A program made the position numbers and the translations under genes. Source: Chitinophaga sp. GbtcB8 (GTDB lineage Bacteria > Bacteroidota > Bacteroidia > Chitinophagales > Chitinophagaceae). Taken from it: DNA of 64,000 nt. The DNA lies in assembly GCF_019091455.1 (NCBI RefSeq), contig NZ_JAGXJN010000045.1:1-64000 (forward strand), read 5' to 3'. Each line of letters opens with the position of its first letter. Position 1 is the first letter of the stretch. The notes beneath the pieces were generated by a model. That model was not told the origin of the DNA. It was given only the letters and a program-made list of their open reading frames with translations, and did no database searches. Shown piece after piece: positions 1 through 8,399 of the stretch.

Positions 1-1988
1 GTATTGAGGTGGATGACGCCATTGAGGTAGTGGAGGCCGGCCATGCCAAAATGGAAAAGCGGAAGCTGCCTGCCAGGGCGGCCACAGTGTCGGCCATGAG
101 CGAGATCACCGGCGCCATTGTATCCATTACCCTGGTGATGTCGGCAGTGTTCTTACCTGTAGGTTTTATGGATGGGCCTACCGGCGTATTCTACCGCCAG
201 TTTGCATTAACGCTGGCCATTGCCATCCTGATCTCTGCGGTGAATGCGCTTACTTTAAGCCCTGCGCTTTGCGCCTTGTTCCTGAAGGATGTGCATAGCC
301 ATGCTCCCGGTGAAAAAGGCGAACATCCCCAACAGAGGACCAGCTTTGGCAAACGTTTCTTTGCAGGGTTTAATGCCGGCTTTAATAAGCTCACCACCCG
401 TTATGGCCTCTCCGTACTTTTCTTAATAAAAAAGAAATGGGTGGGCTTTACAGCGCTGGCCGGCGTTTTTGCCCTGCTTGTGTTTTTAGCCAAAACAACG
501 CCTACCGGTTTTATACCGGATGAAGACCAGGGATTTCTGATCGTGTCCGTTTCACTGCCGCCCGGCGCTTCACTGGAACGCACAAACGAAGCCATGGTGA
601 AAGGGAGGGATATGATCTCCTCGTTCCCCTTTGTAAAGAATACCGTGTCTGTTTCCGGTCTTAATATTTTAACGAACAGCGCCAGCTCTTCGGCCGGTTT
701 AATGCTGGTACAGCTGAAAGACCTGGAAGCACGCGGAAAAACAAAAGATATTAACCAGATCCTGGGAATGCTGCAAGGCACGCTCATGGATGTGAAAGGC
801 GCCTTCTTTTATGTGCTGGCATTACCTACGGTACAGGGCTTTGGTACCACTACCGGTATTGATATGGTACTGCAGGACCGCACCGCAGGCAGCATAGATA
901 AATTTAATCAGGTGACCCAGGGATTTCTTGGGGAACTAATGAAACAGCCGGAAATAGCCCTTGCATTTACCACCTTTAACACCGGGTACCCGCAGTATGA
1001 GATGGAAATAGATGAGATGAAGACCAAACAGCTAGGCGTTAATGTAAAGGACCTGGTAACGGTAATGCAAGGGTTTTACGGCAGTATGCAGGCATCGGAC
1101 TTTAACCGCTTTGGCAAGTACTACCGCGTAGTGCTGCAGTCCGCAGCAGAAGACCGCGCAGACCTTTCTTCGCTGGATGGTATTTCGGTGTCGAACCGCG
1201 ATGGACAAATGGTGCCGGTAAAAACACTGATCAACATGAAACGGGTGTACGGTACAGAAACAGTTGACCATTTTAACATGTTTAACGCTATCAGTGCAAC
1301 GGTAATGCCTAAACCGGGATTTAGTACCGGCCAGGCCATTACAGCTATTGAGCGCGTGAAGGCTGCCAATTTACCAACAGGTTATACAACCAACTGGAAA
1401 GGGCTTACCCGTGAAGAACAATCTGCAGGCAGTAAAACCATTTTCATATTTGCGTTGTGCCTGGTATTTGTGTACCTGCTGCTAAGCGCACAGTATGAAA
1501 GCTATCTGCTGCCGTTTTCCGTTATGCTCTCCATCCCTACCGGGTTAATGGGCGTATTCATCGGTATAAAGATCGGTGGTATAGAGAACAACATTTATGT
1601 ACAGGTAGCCCTGATCATGCTCATAGGTTTGCTGGCAAAGAACGCCATCCTTATTGTGGAGTATGCGGTACAGCGCCGTCGTGCCGGCAAATCACTGGTA
1701 GCTGCAGCAGTAGATGGAGCCAAAGCAAGGCTGCGCCCTATTATCATGACCTCCCTTGCCTTTATTGCAGGCCTTATACCGCTGCTGCGTGCCGTAGGCC
1801 CCTCTGCCCTTGGTAACCACTCCATAGGCTGGGCAGCTGTTGTAGGTATGTTAAGCGGAGTGCTGCTGGGCATATTCATTATACCGGTATTGTTTGTGGT
1901 GTTCCAATACCTGCAGGAGCTGGTAAAGCGCCCCTCAAAACAGGAGGTGTATGATGAATACGGACAAGCCATACCCGGGCATATTTAA
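1..1988 (+). CDS. RND efflux permease, HAE1/AcrB family (5' truncated by window edge)
   Basis: Inner-membrane proton-driven drug/solute exporter of the resistance-nodulation-division superfamily. The reading frame is open to the window edge, so only about the last 660 residues are visible. The visible part begins at the TM4 proton-relay motif (VDDAIEVVEAG, equivalent to AcrB D407/D408), continues through the second periplasmic porter and docking region (opening FIPDEDQGFLIV) and ends with the second TM bundle, including the relay lysine in LLAKNAILIVEYA. The family is normally about 1,030-1,060 residues, so roughly 400 are missing upstream. The next gene is a TolC-type outer-membrane factor 63 bp downstream on the same strand, so this is the end of a tripartite efflux operon; the adaptor gene presumably lies upstream. 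Substrate cannot be read from the sequence. Family call is firm. Confidence 0.95.
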   Translation, partial: IEVDDAIEVVEAGHAKMEKRKLPARAATVSAMSEITGAIVSITLVMSAVFLPVGFMDGPTGVFYRQFALTLAIAILISAVNALTLSPALCALFLKDVHSHAPGEKGEHPQQRTSFGKRFFAGFNAGFNKLTTRYGLSVLFLIKKKWVGFTALAGVFALLVFLAKTTPTGFIPDEDQGFLIVSVSLPPGASLERTNEAMVKGRDMISSFPFVKNTVSVSGLNILTNSASSSAGLMLVQLKDLEARGKTKDINQILGMLQGTLMDVKGAFFYVLALPTVQGFGTTTGIDMVLQDRTAGSIDKFNQVTQGFLGELMKQPEIALAFTTFNTGYPQYEMEIDEMKTKQLGVNVKDLVTVMQGFYGSMQASDFNRFGKYYRVVLQSAAEDRADLSSLDGISVSNRDGQMVPVKTLINMKRVYGTETVDHFNMFNAISATVMPKPGFSTGQAITAIERVKAANLPTGYTTNWKGLTREEQSAGSKTIFIFALCLVFVYLLLSAQYESYLLPFSVMLSIPTGLMGVFIGIKIGGIENNIYVQVALIMLIGLLAKNAILIVEYAVQRRRAGKSLVAAAVDGAKARLRPIIMTSLAFIAGLIPLLRAVGPSALGNHSIGWAAVVGMLSGVLLGIFIIPVLFVVFQYLQELVKRPSKQEVYDEYGQAIPGHI

Positions 1989-1999
1989 AAACATTTTAC

Positions 2000-2028
2000 C
2001 TGGTGGCGGTGATACCGCCACCAGCTTT
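2000..2028 (+). terminator. Strong hairpin between permease and TolC genes
   Basis: A perfect 11-bp stem (2000-2010 with 2014-2024) with a three-base GAT loop, followed by CTTTTG. It sits 11 bp after the permease stop and 27 bp before the next start. The U-tract is short, so it may be a partial terminator or an mRNA-stabilising 3' end that sets different levels of the two proteins. Confidence 0.55.
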
Positions 2029-2051
2029 TGATCTCATAAACAGTGGCAGAT

Positions 2052-3479
2052 ATGTATAAGTATAAACGGTCCGTTCTTTTTCTTTGTGCAATGGTGATCA
2101 CCGCTGCGGTTAATTCCTGCGTAACGCAGAAGTACAAGGCTCCGGCACTGGACCTGCCGGCTGCTTTCCGCACAGACAGCATCAGTAATGTATCTGATTC
2201 CGGCATAGCTACTATCTCTTACCATGCCTTTTTCAGTGACCCGGTGCTGCTGCAATTAATAGACAGCGGCATAACGCACAACTATAATTTGCAGGTGGCT
2301 ATCAAACAAATTGATTATGCCGCACAGGCCTTTAAACAGGCTAAATGGAACAATGTGCCCACGGTTAACCTTACCGTTGGGCAGGCCTCTATTTCCCGGC
2401 CTTCAGATAACAGCCTGAATGGGCTTACTGCCAGCCAGTTCCTGGGGCAGAGTTATATAGCAGATTATACCACTGGTTTAAACATCTCCTGGGAAGCAGA
2501 TATATGGGGTAAGATAAAAAGCCGGAAAGACGCTGCACTGGCCGACTATCTTGGATCACAGGAAGCGGCAAAAGCAGTGCAAACAAAGCTGGTATCTGAT
2601 ATTGCGCAGGGATATTATAACCTGCTGATGCTGGATACGCAACTGGAAGTAACCCGTAAAAGCATTGCTTTATACGACAGCTCTATTACCGTAACAACCA
2701 TGTTGCGGGATGCCGGTAATGTAACCACGCTGGCCATACAGCAGCTGGAAGCATCGCGCGAGCAGGCAGCAGCCATGCTGCCGCAGCTGGAACAACAATT
2801 GGCAGCGCAGGAAAATGCGCTGTCTGTGCTAACAGGAAAGAACCCCGGTAAAATAGGCAGAACAGGAGGTATCTCGTCCTTATCATTACACGAAAAATTA
2901 TCAGCAGGCATTCCCGCAAATATGGTACGCCGCCGGCCGGATATACGCCAGTCTGAAATGACGCTGATGCAGGCGCATGCCATGGTAAATGTATCCCGCG
3001 CCAGCATGTACCCCTCTTTAACCATTACCGGCCAGGGAGGCCTGAATGCTTTTGATGCAGGCAACTGGTTTAAGATCCCCGGCTCTCTTTTTGCAACAGG
3101 CGCAGGTTCATTAGTACAACCCATATTGCAGAACAAACGCTTAAAAACACAATACGAACAATCAAAGATAAGCCGCGAACAGGCGGAGCTGCAGTTCAAA
3201 CAATCGGTATTAACCGCGCTGGGCGAAGTATCCAATTCCCTTTCACAGATCGTTAAGCTCAAGGAGCAGGAGCAGCATACCAGCCGGCAGGTGCGGGTGC
3301 TGGAGCAGGCGGTAAAAAATTCCAGCCTGCTGTATGATACCGGCGATGCCAGTTACCTGGAAGTGCTGACAGCGCAGAATAATAAGCTGCAGGCAGACCT
3401 TATCCTGGCAGGTTTGCAGCGGCAGCGTTTGAGCGCGGAAGTAATATTATACCAGGCTTTGGGCGGAGGCTGGCAATAG
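2052..3479 (+). CDS. TolC-like outer-membrane efflux lipoprotein (NodT family)
   Basis: Outer-membrane channel of the RND tripartite pump. The ATG at 2052 gives 475 residues and an N-terminal lipoprotein signal (MYKYKR, hydrophobic stretch, then VNSC with Cys23 as the likely lipidated residue). A GTG at 2043 would add three residues and is less likely. The body has the two internally similar alpha-helical/beta-barrel halves of the OEP family: long coiled-coil helices rich in Gln/Ala around residues 195-260 and 365-440, and the typical NodT signature with GIPANMVRRRPDIRQSE near residue 290. It lies directly behind the RND permease and is presumably co-transcribed, with a strong hairpin in the gap. 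Terminator-like sequence follows at 3538. Confidence 0.93.
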   Translation: MYKYKRSVLFLCAMVITAAVNSCVTQKYKAPALDLPAAFRTDSISNVSDSGIATISYHAFFSDPVLLQLIDSGITHNYNLQVAIKQIDYAAQAFKQAKWNNVPTVNLTVGQASISRPSDNSLNGLTASQFLGQSYIADYTTGLNISWEADIWGKIKSRKDAALADYLGSQEAAKAVQTKLVSDIAQGYYNLLMLDTQLEVTRKSIALYDSSITVTTMLRDAGNVTTLAIQQLEASREQAAAMLPQLEQQLAAQENALSVLTGKNPGKIGRTGGISSLSLHEKLSAGIPANMVRRRPDIRQSEMTLMQAHAMVNVSRASMYPSLTITGQGGLNAFDAGNWFKIPGSLFATGAGSLVQPILQNKRLKTQYEQSKISREQAELQFKQSVLTALGEVSNSLSQIVKLKEQEQHTSRQVRVLEQAVKNSSLLYDTGDASYLEVLTAQNNKLQADLILAGLQRQRLSAEVILYQALGGGWQ

Positions 3480-3537
3480 ATCACATTATTAAGATAGTGT
3501 TATGTTACAGTATGTAACAGTTGTAGGTTTTAAAACC

Positions 3538-3566
3538 GGCCGGGGCATTCCTTCCCTGGCCTTTTA
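3538..3566 (+). terminator. Intrinsic terminator after the efflux operon
   Basis: Eight-base-pair stem (3538-3545 with 3554-3561, one G-T pair), eight-base loop, then TTTT. It follows the TolC-like gene by about 60 bp. A separate small palindrome GTTACA-gta-TGTAAC lies upstream near 3504-3518. Confidence 0.6.
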
Positions 3567-3649
3567 TTTATGGGCGGAAAAAGCAGCTCAACTTTAACAT
3601 ACCGAACGGGCGGGCAAGTAAGCACCAATAACATGCAGCCACAGATCCC

Positions 3650-4378
3650 CTAATGATACTTTTTGCTGCCATCTGCCCGCTGCAGAAAATACCTTCTGTA
3701 AAAGCCCTTGTAGGCAATACCGAAAGTACCTTCGTAATATCCATTGCCAAGCCGGCTATTGGTTTTTGAGAAACCAGTGGTGGCATATCCTGTACTTATA
3801 AAAACCGAAAGGAATTGAAATTCACTTATCCTGAAATATTTATTGAGCGTTACACCTGTTATCAGCCCATTTGCAGTCCGGATATCGTACGACCGGTGCA
3901 GGTCTTTTTCATTAATAACTTCAAATACACTGCTCGTCCACCCAATGTAGGGCTCCACCGAGATATTGTGCTTAAGATCTATTGAGTAACCAACATAATA
4001 ATCCAGCTTAATGGGATTAAGTTCTGCCGACCGGGTTAAAGTATCGCTTCCGAAAGCAAGATCTGTTTTAGGTCTTATGGTCCAGGGTTTAAATCTAAAG
4101 CCTATGGTAAAATTCTTATAAACCACCGCAAGCCCCAGTGATCCGCCGAAATGATTGCCAAGCCACTGTTTGGTCTTATTGTTGTAAGCGTATCCTGAAA
4201 CGCCTATTTCGGCCCGTAGTCCCCATCCTGAAACCTGTGTACAGGCAAACGCGGGGTATGGTTCGTAAAAAGAATACCCGGTAACGGTGTCAGTACCGCA
4301 TGTTATCTCACGGCTGTATTGCTGGCCATAACAACAGGCCGTACTGAAAACGGCAAGGAGCAACAGGTATCTTTTCAT
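3650..4378 (-). CDS. Secreted hypothetical protein, probable outer-membrane barrel
   Basis: Not recognised as a named family. Starting at the ATG at 4378 the protein is 242 residues with a clean signal peptide (MKRYLLLLAVFSTACCYGQQ); an in-frame ATG at 4408 would put ten hydrophilic residues in front and is unlikely. The mature part is rich in alternating aromatic and polar residues, with strands such as NFTIGFRFKPW, LDYYVGYSID and FLSVFISTGYATTGFS, as in small eight-to-ten-stranded outer-membrane barrels. It stands alone on the minus strand, facing the efflux operon tail to tail. Its base composition is more AT-rich than the efflux genes. Function unknown. Confidence 0.6.
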   Translation of the reverse strand: MKRYLLLLAVFSTACCYGQQYSREITCGTDTVTGYSFYEPYPAFACTQVSGWGLRAEIGVSGYAYNNKTKQWLGNHFGGSLGLAVVYKNFTIGFRFKPWTIRPKTDLAFGSDTLTRSAELNPIKLDYYVGYSIDLKHNISVEPYIGWTSSVFEVINEKDLHRSYDIRTANGLITGVTLNKYFRISEFQFLSVFISTGYATTGFSKTNSRLGNGYYEGTFGIAYKGFYRRYFLQRADGSKKYH

Positions 4379-4577
4379 TTTAGCGCGTTGGGGTGTATTA
4401 TTATCCATTGGCTAAATTTATAAACTGTTCCGGCTTTTAACAATTGGATATGTATATGAAGTTACAGGCAGCGAAATAACTGTTAGCTGCTTACTTTATT
4501 GCCGGATCAGGCAGATCAATCATAAAATATTTTTAATATATTTAGGCTGATTAAATATATCCCTTTATCAAACAGCA

Positions 4578-4886
4578 ATGGCTTCCATGAAAGTTAGAAG
4601 AAGTCTTTCAGGATTAGTAGTCCTGGCTTTATTCTCCTGTCAACCAGGTGATGCCCAGGCATCTGAAAATATAATCTTTAAAGATAACCTTGGACATGTC
4701 TTAACCCAAACTGACCTCGTAGCCACTACGGGCCAGGTAAACTATGAAATTATGAATAACCACCCTATTAACACGGAAGCTAAAAAATTGCATGAAGGCG
4801 ATCTGATTTTCTCTACCGCAACAACCACAGCTAATGTGGAGCTGGCAAAATTTGCGCTCAAGTCAATAACGGAGAATAAGCAATAG
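4578..4886 (+). CDS. Small putative lipoprotein, unknown function
   Basis: A 102-residue protein with a lipoprotein-type signal (VRRSLSGLVVLALFSC, Cys at about residue 21). ATG at 4578 or 4587 could both serve. The mature part has no motif I recognise; NIIFKDNLGHVLTQTDL and a hydrophilic middle suggest a small soluble domain on a membrane anchor. Its stop codon lies inside the left arm of a 9-bp inverted repeat that looks like its own terminator. It belongs to a run of short orphan genes in an AT-rich stretch. Confidence 0.5.
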   Translation: MASMKVRRSLSGLVVLALFSCQPGDAQASENIIFKDNLGHVLTQTDLVATTGQVNYEIMNNHPINTEAKKLHEGDLIFSTATTTANVELAKFALKSITENKQ

Positions 4887-4926
4887 CCATATTTAACCTA
4901 CGGCTACGGGCTATTGCATTTTGTTT
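4880..4926 (+). terminator. Terminator overlapping the stop of the 4578 gene
   Basis: GCAATAGCC at 4880-4888 pairs with GGCTATTGC at 4909-4917, followed by ATTTTGTTT. The TAG stop of the upstream gene is within the left arm. Confidence 0.55.
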
Positions 4927-4972
4927 CAGCTTAGGATTGGCGCGAAATCAATTAACAAAAGTAAACACGTAT

Positions 4973-5353
4973 ATGTTTGGAGAGAAAACGGACTTTATCA
5001 TCATAGCATCTGCATTCAGTCTTTTTGCGGTGTTATTCTTTGGATACTTTTTCTTATACGCTTATGGCAAGTATTTCGGCAAAGAGGTAGATGCGGTAAT
5101 AATAGCTACACCCGGCTCCGCAGGACGCAAAAATAACAGGGCTGTAGTTGCAGTAGATAACGAAGCATATGATTATTATTTATCCAGGCGTGAGTACAAC
5201 AGCGGCAAGTTCCAGGTAGGAACAACGGTAAAAGTAAGAGTGGTGCCTATAATAAGCACAATTGTAACTAATACTGATTATCCCGAATTACCAGTAGCCA
5301 TTATTTTATTGGTGTTTGGTATTGGCTTTGGGGGAACATTTTTTAAAAAGTGA
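4973..5353 (+). CDS. Two-TM membrane protein of unknown function
   Basis: A 126-residue protein starting at the ATG at 4973 (a TTG at 4937 is also in frame but gives a polar extension). Predicted layout: TM helix at about residues 10-30 (IIIASAFSLFAVLFFGYFFLYAYG), an extracytoplasmic or cytoplasmic domain of about 70 residues containing an OB-like stretch (VDAVIIATPG, NRAVVAVDNEAYDYYLS, GTTVKVRVVPI), and a C-terminal TM helix (VAIILLVFGIGFGGTFF). This resembles the DUF3592-type architecture of two helices flanking a small beta domain, but I cannot confirm that family. It converges with the next gene, and both stop codons lie in the arms of a shared inverted repeat. Confidence 0.5.
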   Translation: MFGEKTDFIIIASAFSLFAVLFFGYFFLYAYGKYFGKEVDAVIIATPGSAGRKNNRAVVAVDNEAYDYYLSRREYNSGKFQVGTTVKVRVVPIISTIVTNTDYPELPVAIILLVFGIGFGGTFFKK

Positions 5354-5406
5354 TCAATGCAGGCAACAGCAATTTGCCTGGTAGTTTTAGGGGCGCTCAT
5401 TGATCA
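5351..5406. terminator. Bidirectional terminator containing both convergent stop codons
   Basis: TGATCAATG at 5351-5359 and CATTGATCA at 5398-5406 form perfect 9-bp arms. The first three bases of the left arm are the TGA of the plus-strand gene, and the last three of the right arm encode the TGA of the minus-strand gene. A second hairpin, AGGCAA/TTGCCT, is nested at 5361-5379. Confidence 0.55.
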
Positions 5407-5910
5407 TTCACACAAAGCTGCTGCAAAATTTTTTGTAGTATAGGCTTTCAGTAATTTTCCCGCAGTCGCCAATGTTTGGTTAACTCTGCTATCGGGCTGT
5501 ATGATCTTTTGATCCTCCATGTAGCGAATGGCTGCACCATCTTTCGCGTATATACGATATTCGCTTTGGGTTACCTCTCCCCCGGCTGAGCCGCCAATAA
5601 GCTTTTCATAGGAAAAGATAAAGTTACCGGATTGGTAATAGTATTCTTTTTTCCAGCTGCCATCCCCAATACTACCTGATTCTATGATCTTTACGATCTC
5701 TTTGCCCTTAAAGAAGTATTGTACAATACCATCCTCCACGCAGCCGTCAGATTCATACTTGAATTGCTCCTGTTTCAGCGATAGGGTATTGATCTCTTTG
5801 AATGCAGCACGAATAGCTGAAATATCCGTTTCAGTATTTTTCTGTTGAGCATGAAGGTTCAGAACAGGCAAAGCAATTGTCAGTAACAGGGCAATAATAA
5901 TTCGATTCAT
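5404..5910 (-). CDS. Secreted hypothetical protein
   Basis: With the ATG at 5910 the product is 168 residues and has a good signal peptide (MNRIIIALLLTIALPVLNLHAQQ). An upstream in-frame ATG at 5967 would hide that signal. The mature domain has no familiar motif; it contains an acidic N-terminal helix (AIRAAFKEINTLSLKQEQF), then alternating strands with many aromatic residues (YFFKGKEIVKII, KKEYYYQSGNFIFSYEKL, YRIYAKDG) and a helical end. Only two cysteines are visible. It is likely periplasmic. Neighbours are unrelated membrane and secreted orphans. Confidence 0.55.
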   Translation of the reverse strand: MNRIIIALLLTIALPVLNLHAQQKNTETDISAIRAAFKEINTLSLKQEQFKYESDGCVEDGIVQYFFKGKEIVKIIESGSIGDGSWKKEYYYQSGNFIFSYEKLIGGSAGGEVTQSEYRIYAKDGAAIRYMEDQKIIQPDSRVNQTLATAGKLLKAYTTKNFAAALCE

Positions 5911-6017
5911 TGAGCTGGAAATTTCGGCAGTAAACATATTAAATTTTATACCAAAAAGGAGCGTCAATATCTCCGGATCGTATTTGCATTTAATTCCTTA
6001 CTTAACGTTTTCTGATC

Positions 6018-7256
6018 TTATAAAATAATCTCCTGCCCTACTTTGGCTTTAGACTTCTGGGATGCATCTTTATCCTTGTTATCCGCAGGCGGTTGGTCAG
6101 CAAAAGATGCCGATATCTGTACCTTTGCCCAGGCCCATATACGTTCACTGAACACGGCCCCGATAAAGCAGAACAGGAACAGTACTAACGGGCTGGGATC
6201 GGTGTTGCTGCTGGCTACCAGCGCGATTCCTCCTCTTACTGCCAGGTAAACAACAATTGCTGCCGAAAACCCTCTCACCGTTACCTGCAACAGATTGGAA
6301 CCTACCGAATCCGTGGCCAGGTTGGTGCCTGTTATGAAGATGGCTATGGCGGCCCCTAACAGTCCAAAACCTAACATGCCGCAAACCAGCAGCACATCTA
6401 CATTCTTACTCTGCGCAATGGGGTTAATGAGCACTGTGAAGACGATGCCCCAGTCCTGCCCTACTTCGCCTGACTTTGGTAATGTTCTGTAGCCGGCCTG
6501 CAGGGAATCGGGCATCTCCATGAATGGTGTGTTCTGCGGCAGGAAATTCGTGTTCAATATGGCTGAGAGCTGTAAGTTAGCGAGCGAGGTATCATTCATG
6601 ACTAGTTTGCCGTGAATAACATCCAGGCTTTGCAGGCTGTTTTGGGTGATCCGGTCAAGTGTTGAAAATTTCCGGCTGAAATCCGAGATGTTGTGATGCA
6701 GGATGGTTGCAGCATCTGTTTGATAATCGCCTATCAACGTTATAAGGTCTTCACTGTACTTGGTCAAAAGCCCGGACGACAAGCGTGCAGTTGCGCTCTG
6801 GAAGCGGTTGTTGCCTGACTCATAGAGGTTTTCCAACTGGGTTAGAAAGTCCTGGTACTGTTTATAAATAAGATCACTTTCGAGCACCAGGTTTTCTATA
6901 TGCCGGTTAAGAGTATCAGCAGCTTCGTCCAGCACTGCCTCCAGGCGGGTGTGAACGCGTATGTTCGCTTTCAATACCCCTTCATTGCCTTTAAAGGATT
7001 GCAAGCTGCCCACCGTTGAAATAATACCTTTCATGCTCACCATAGTGGGTAAGCTTTCACTGATAGTTGCAAATCTCGTAACGGGATACCGGTAAGTGGA
7101 GTCAAAACGTTTGATGACAGCTGCTTTGTCGGCAGGCGAGTCCTTAATATAAGAAAGGGAGAAAATAGCGGAAAGGGCAAGATATAATCCCATCATCATC
7201 ATCAGAATGATGAGCAACGCATTCTTTACGGTAATGGATTGTTTAGTGACGGACAT
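6018..7256 (-). CDS. Membrane protein with long helical periplasmic or cytoplasmic domain, unknown
   Basis: The start at 7256 (MSVTKQSITVKNALL) gives 412 residues. Layout: one TM helix at about 12-33 (LLIILMMMMGLYLALSAIFSL); a helical domain of about 230 residues with coiled-coil character (DEAADTLNRHIENLVLESD, YKQYQDFLTQLENLYESG, HNISDFSRKFSTLDRI); then three hydrophobic segments near 300-385 (VLLVCGMLGFGLLGAAIAIFI, VRGFSAAIVVYLAVRGGIALV, PLVLFLFCFIGAVFSERIW); and a Lys-rich tail. It resembles receptors with a four-helix ligand domain but has no kinase, HAMP or methyl-accepting region, so no function is assigned. Confidence 0.55.
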   Translation of the reverse strand: MSVTKQSITVKNALLIILMMMMGLYLALSAIFSLSYIKDSPADKAAVIKRFDSTYRYPVTRFATISESLPTMVSMKGIISTVGSLQSFKGNEGVLKANIRVHTRLEAVLDEAADTLNRHIENLVLESDLIYKQYQDFLTQLENLYESGNNRFQSATARLSSGLLTKYSEDLITLIGDYQTDAATILHHNISDFSRKFSTLDRITQNSLQSLDVIHGKLVMNDTSLANLQLSAILNTNFLPQNTPFMEMPDSLQAGYRTLPKSGEVGQDWGIVFTVLINPIAQSKNVDVLLVCGMLGFGLLGAAIAIFITGTNLATDSVGSNLLQVTVRGFSAAIVVYLAVRGGIALVASSNTDPSPLVLFLFCFIGAVFSERIWAWAKVQISASFADQPPADNKDKDASQKSKAKVGQEIIL

Positions 7257-7426
7257 ATTTCTTAGGTTATTGTTATAGGGAATGACAAAACAAAATTGCG
7301 AACTGTGTGCGGTCAATAAATTAAATTAAATAATCAATAATTCCAAAAAAACGTAGACAGGAAACTATTTGTAAATAACTCCTAAATTTAAGATTTGAAA
7401 GTAAAAGAGACCGGTCAGTTTATATA

Positions 7427-8236
7427 ATGAAATACCTTGTTTTCGCACTGCTTTGTTTTTATTGCCTTGGAGCCTCTGCTCAGACAACAGTTAAGATCTT
7501 GTCATGGAACTTAAAAGATTTTGGAAAGTCAAAGGATGGTCCGGAAATAAATTTTATTGCAAATACGGTAAAAGCATATGATTTAATTGCCATTCAGGAG
7601 GTTGTAGCTGGCTTTAGCGGCTCCCAGGCTGTAGCCCGCTTAGTTGATGCGCTTAACAGGAGCGGTGATAAATGGGACTATGCGGTGAGTGAGATCACTT
7701 CCGGGATCTCTTTACATAAAGCTGAGCGGTATGCTTTTATATGGAAAGCGAAAAAAGTTATAAGGGTTGGCCAGCCATGGCTTGAACAAAAATATGGACT
7801 TCTCATTGAACGGGAGCCATTCTATGGCAGGTTTAAGATTGCTGACAGAACATTCACACTTGTGAACTTTCATGCAATACCCAAATCCAGGCAGCCAGAG
7901 ACTGAGATCAAGTATTTTAAATTCTTGCCAGCGTCCTATCCGGATGACAATCTAATCTTTTGCGGTGACTTTAATGTTCCAGCGTCTCATACAGTATTTA
8001 ATCCCCTGAAAAAGATGGGTTATACCGCTATGCTTAAGGGACAGAAAACATCACTTAGACAGCAGTGTATCAATGGAGATTGTTTAGCCTCTGAGTTTGA
8101 TAACTTTTACTTTAATCCCTCAACGATCAAGTTACTAAGTGGTGGTGTGATCCACTTTTACAAGGATTTTATAGACCTGAAAGCAGCGAGGAAACTTTCT
8201 GATCACGTTCCGGTCTTTGTTGTCTATCAGCTTTGA
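7427..8236 (+). CDS. Secreted endonuclease/exonuclease/phosphatase-family protein (DNase I fold)
   Basis: A 269-residue Mg-dependent phosphodiesterase of the DNase I-like superfamily. Residues 1-18 are a signal peptide (MKYLVFALLCFYCLGASA). The family motifs appear in order: SWNLKDFG (27-33), AIQEV with the metal-binding Glu58, RYAFIW (101-106), NFHA with His149, GDFNVP with Asp181/Asn183, EFDNFYF near 223-229, and the catalytic end motif SDHVPVF with His260. All catalytic positions are present, so activity is plausible. A secreted form suggests nucleic-acid or phosphate scavenging, or a role against extracellular DNA; the actual substrate is unknown. It stands alone, in the AT-rich accessory stretch. 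Confidence 0.88.
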   Translation: MKYLVFALLCFYCLGASAQTTVKILSWNLKDFGKSKDGPEINFIANTVKAYDLIAIQEVVAGFSGSQAVARLVDALNRSGDKWDYAVSEITSGISLHKAERYAFIWKAKKVIRVGQPWLEQKYGLLIEREPFYGRFKIADRTFTLVNFHAIPKSRQPETEIKYFKFLPASYPDDNLIFCGDFNVPASHTVFNPLKKMGYTAMLKGQKTSLRQQCINGDCLASEFDNFYFNPSTIKLLSGGVIHFYKDFIDLKAARKLSDHVPVFVVYQL

Positions 8237-8399
8237 TCTTTATTTCTTTTGAAAAGGTACCATAATCCGTAAACACCAGGCGCCTACTTCACAAACTTCC
8301 GGGACACCACGCCCCTGTTTGACTAGAAAACAGTAATATAAATGCCTGATGAAAGCACTATTGGCATACCAATGTTGGAAGTAGCTTTTCCCGGTTTAG

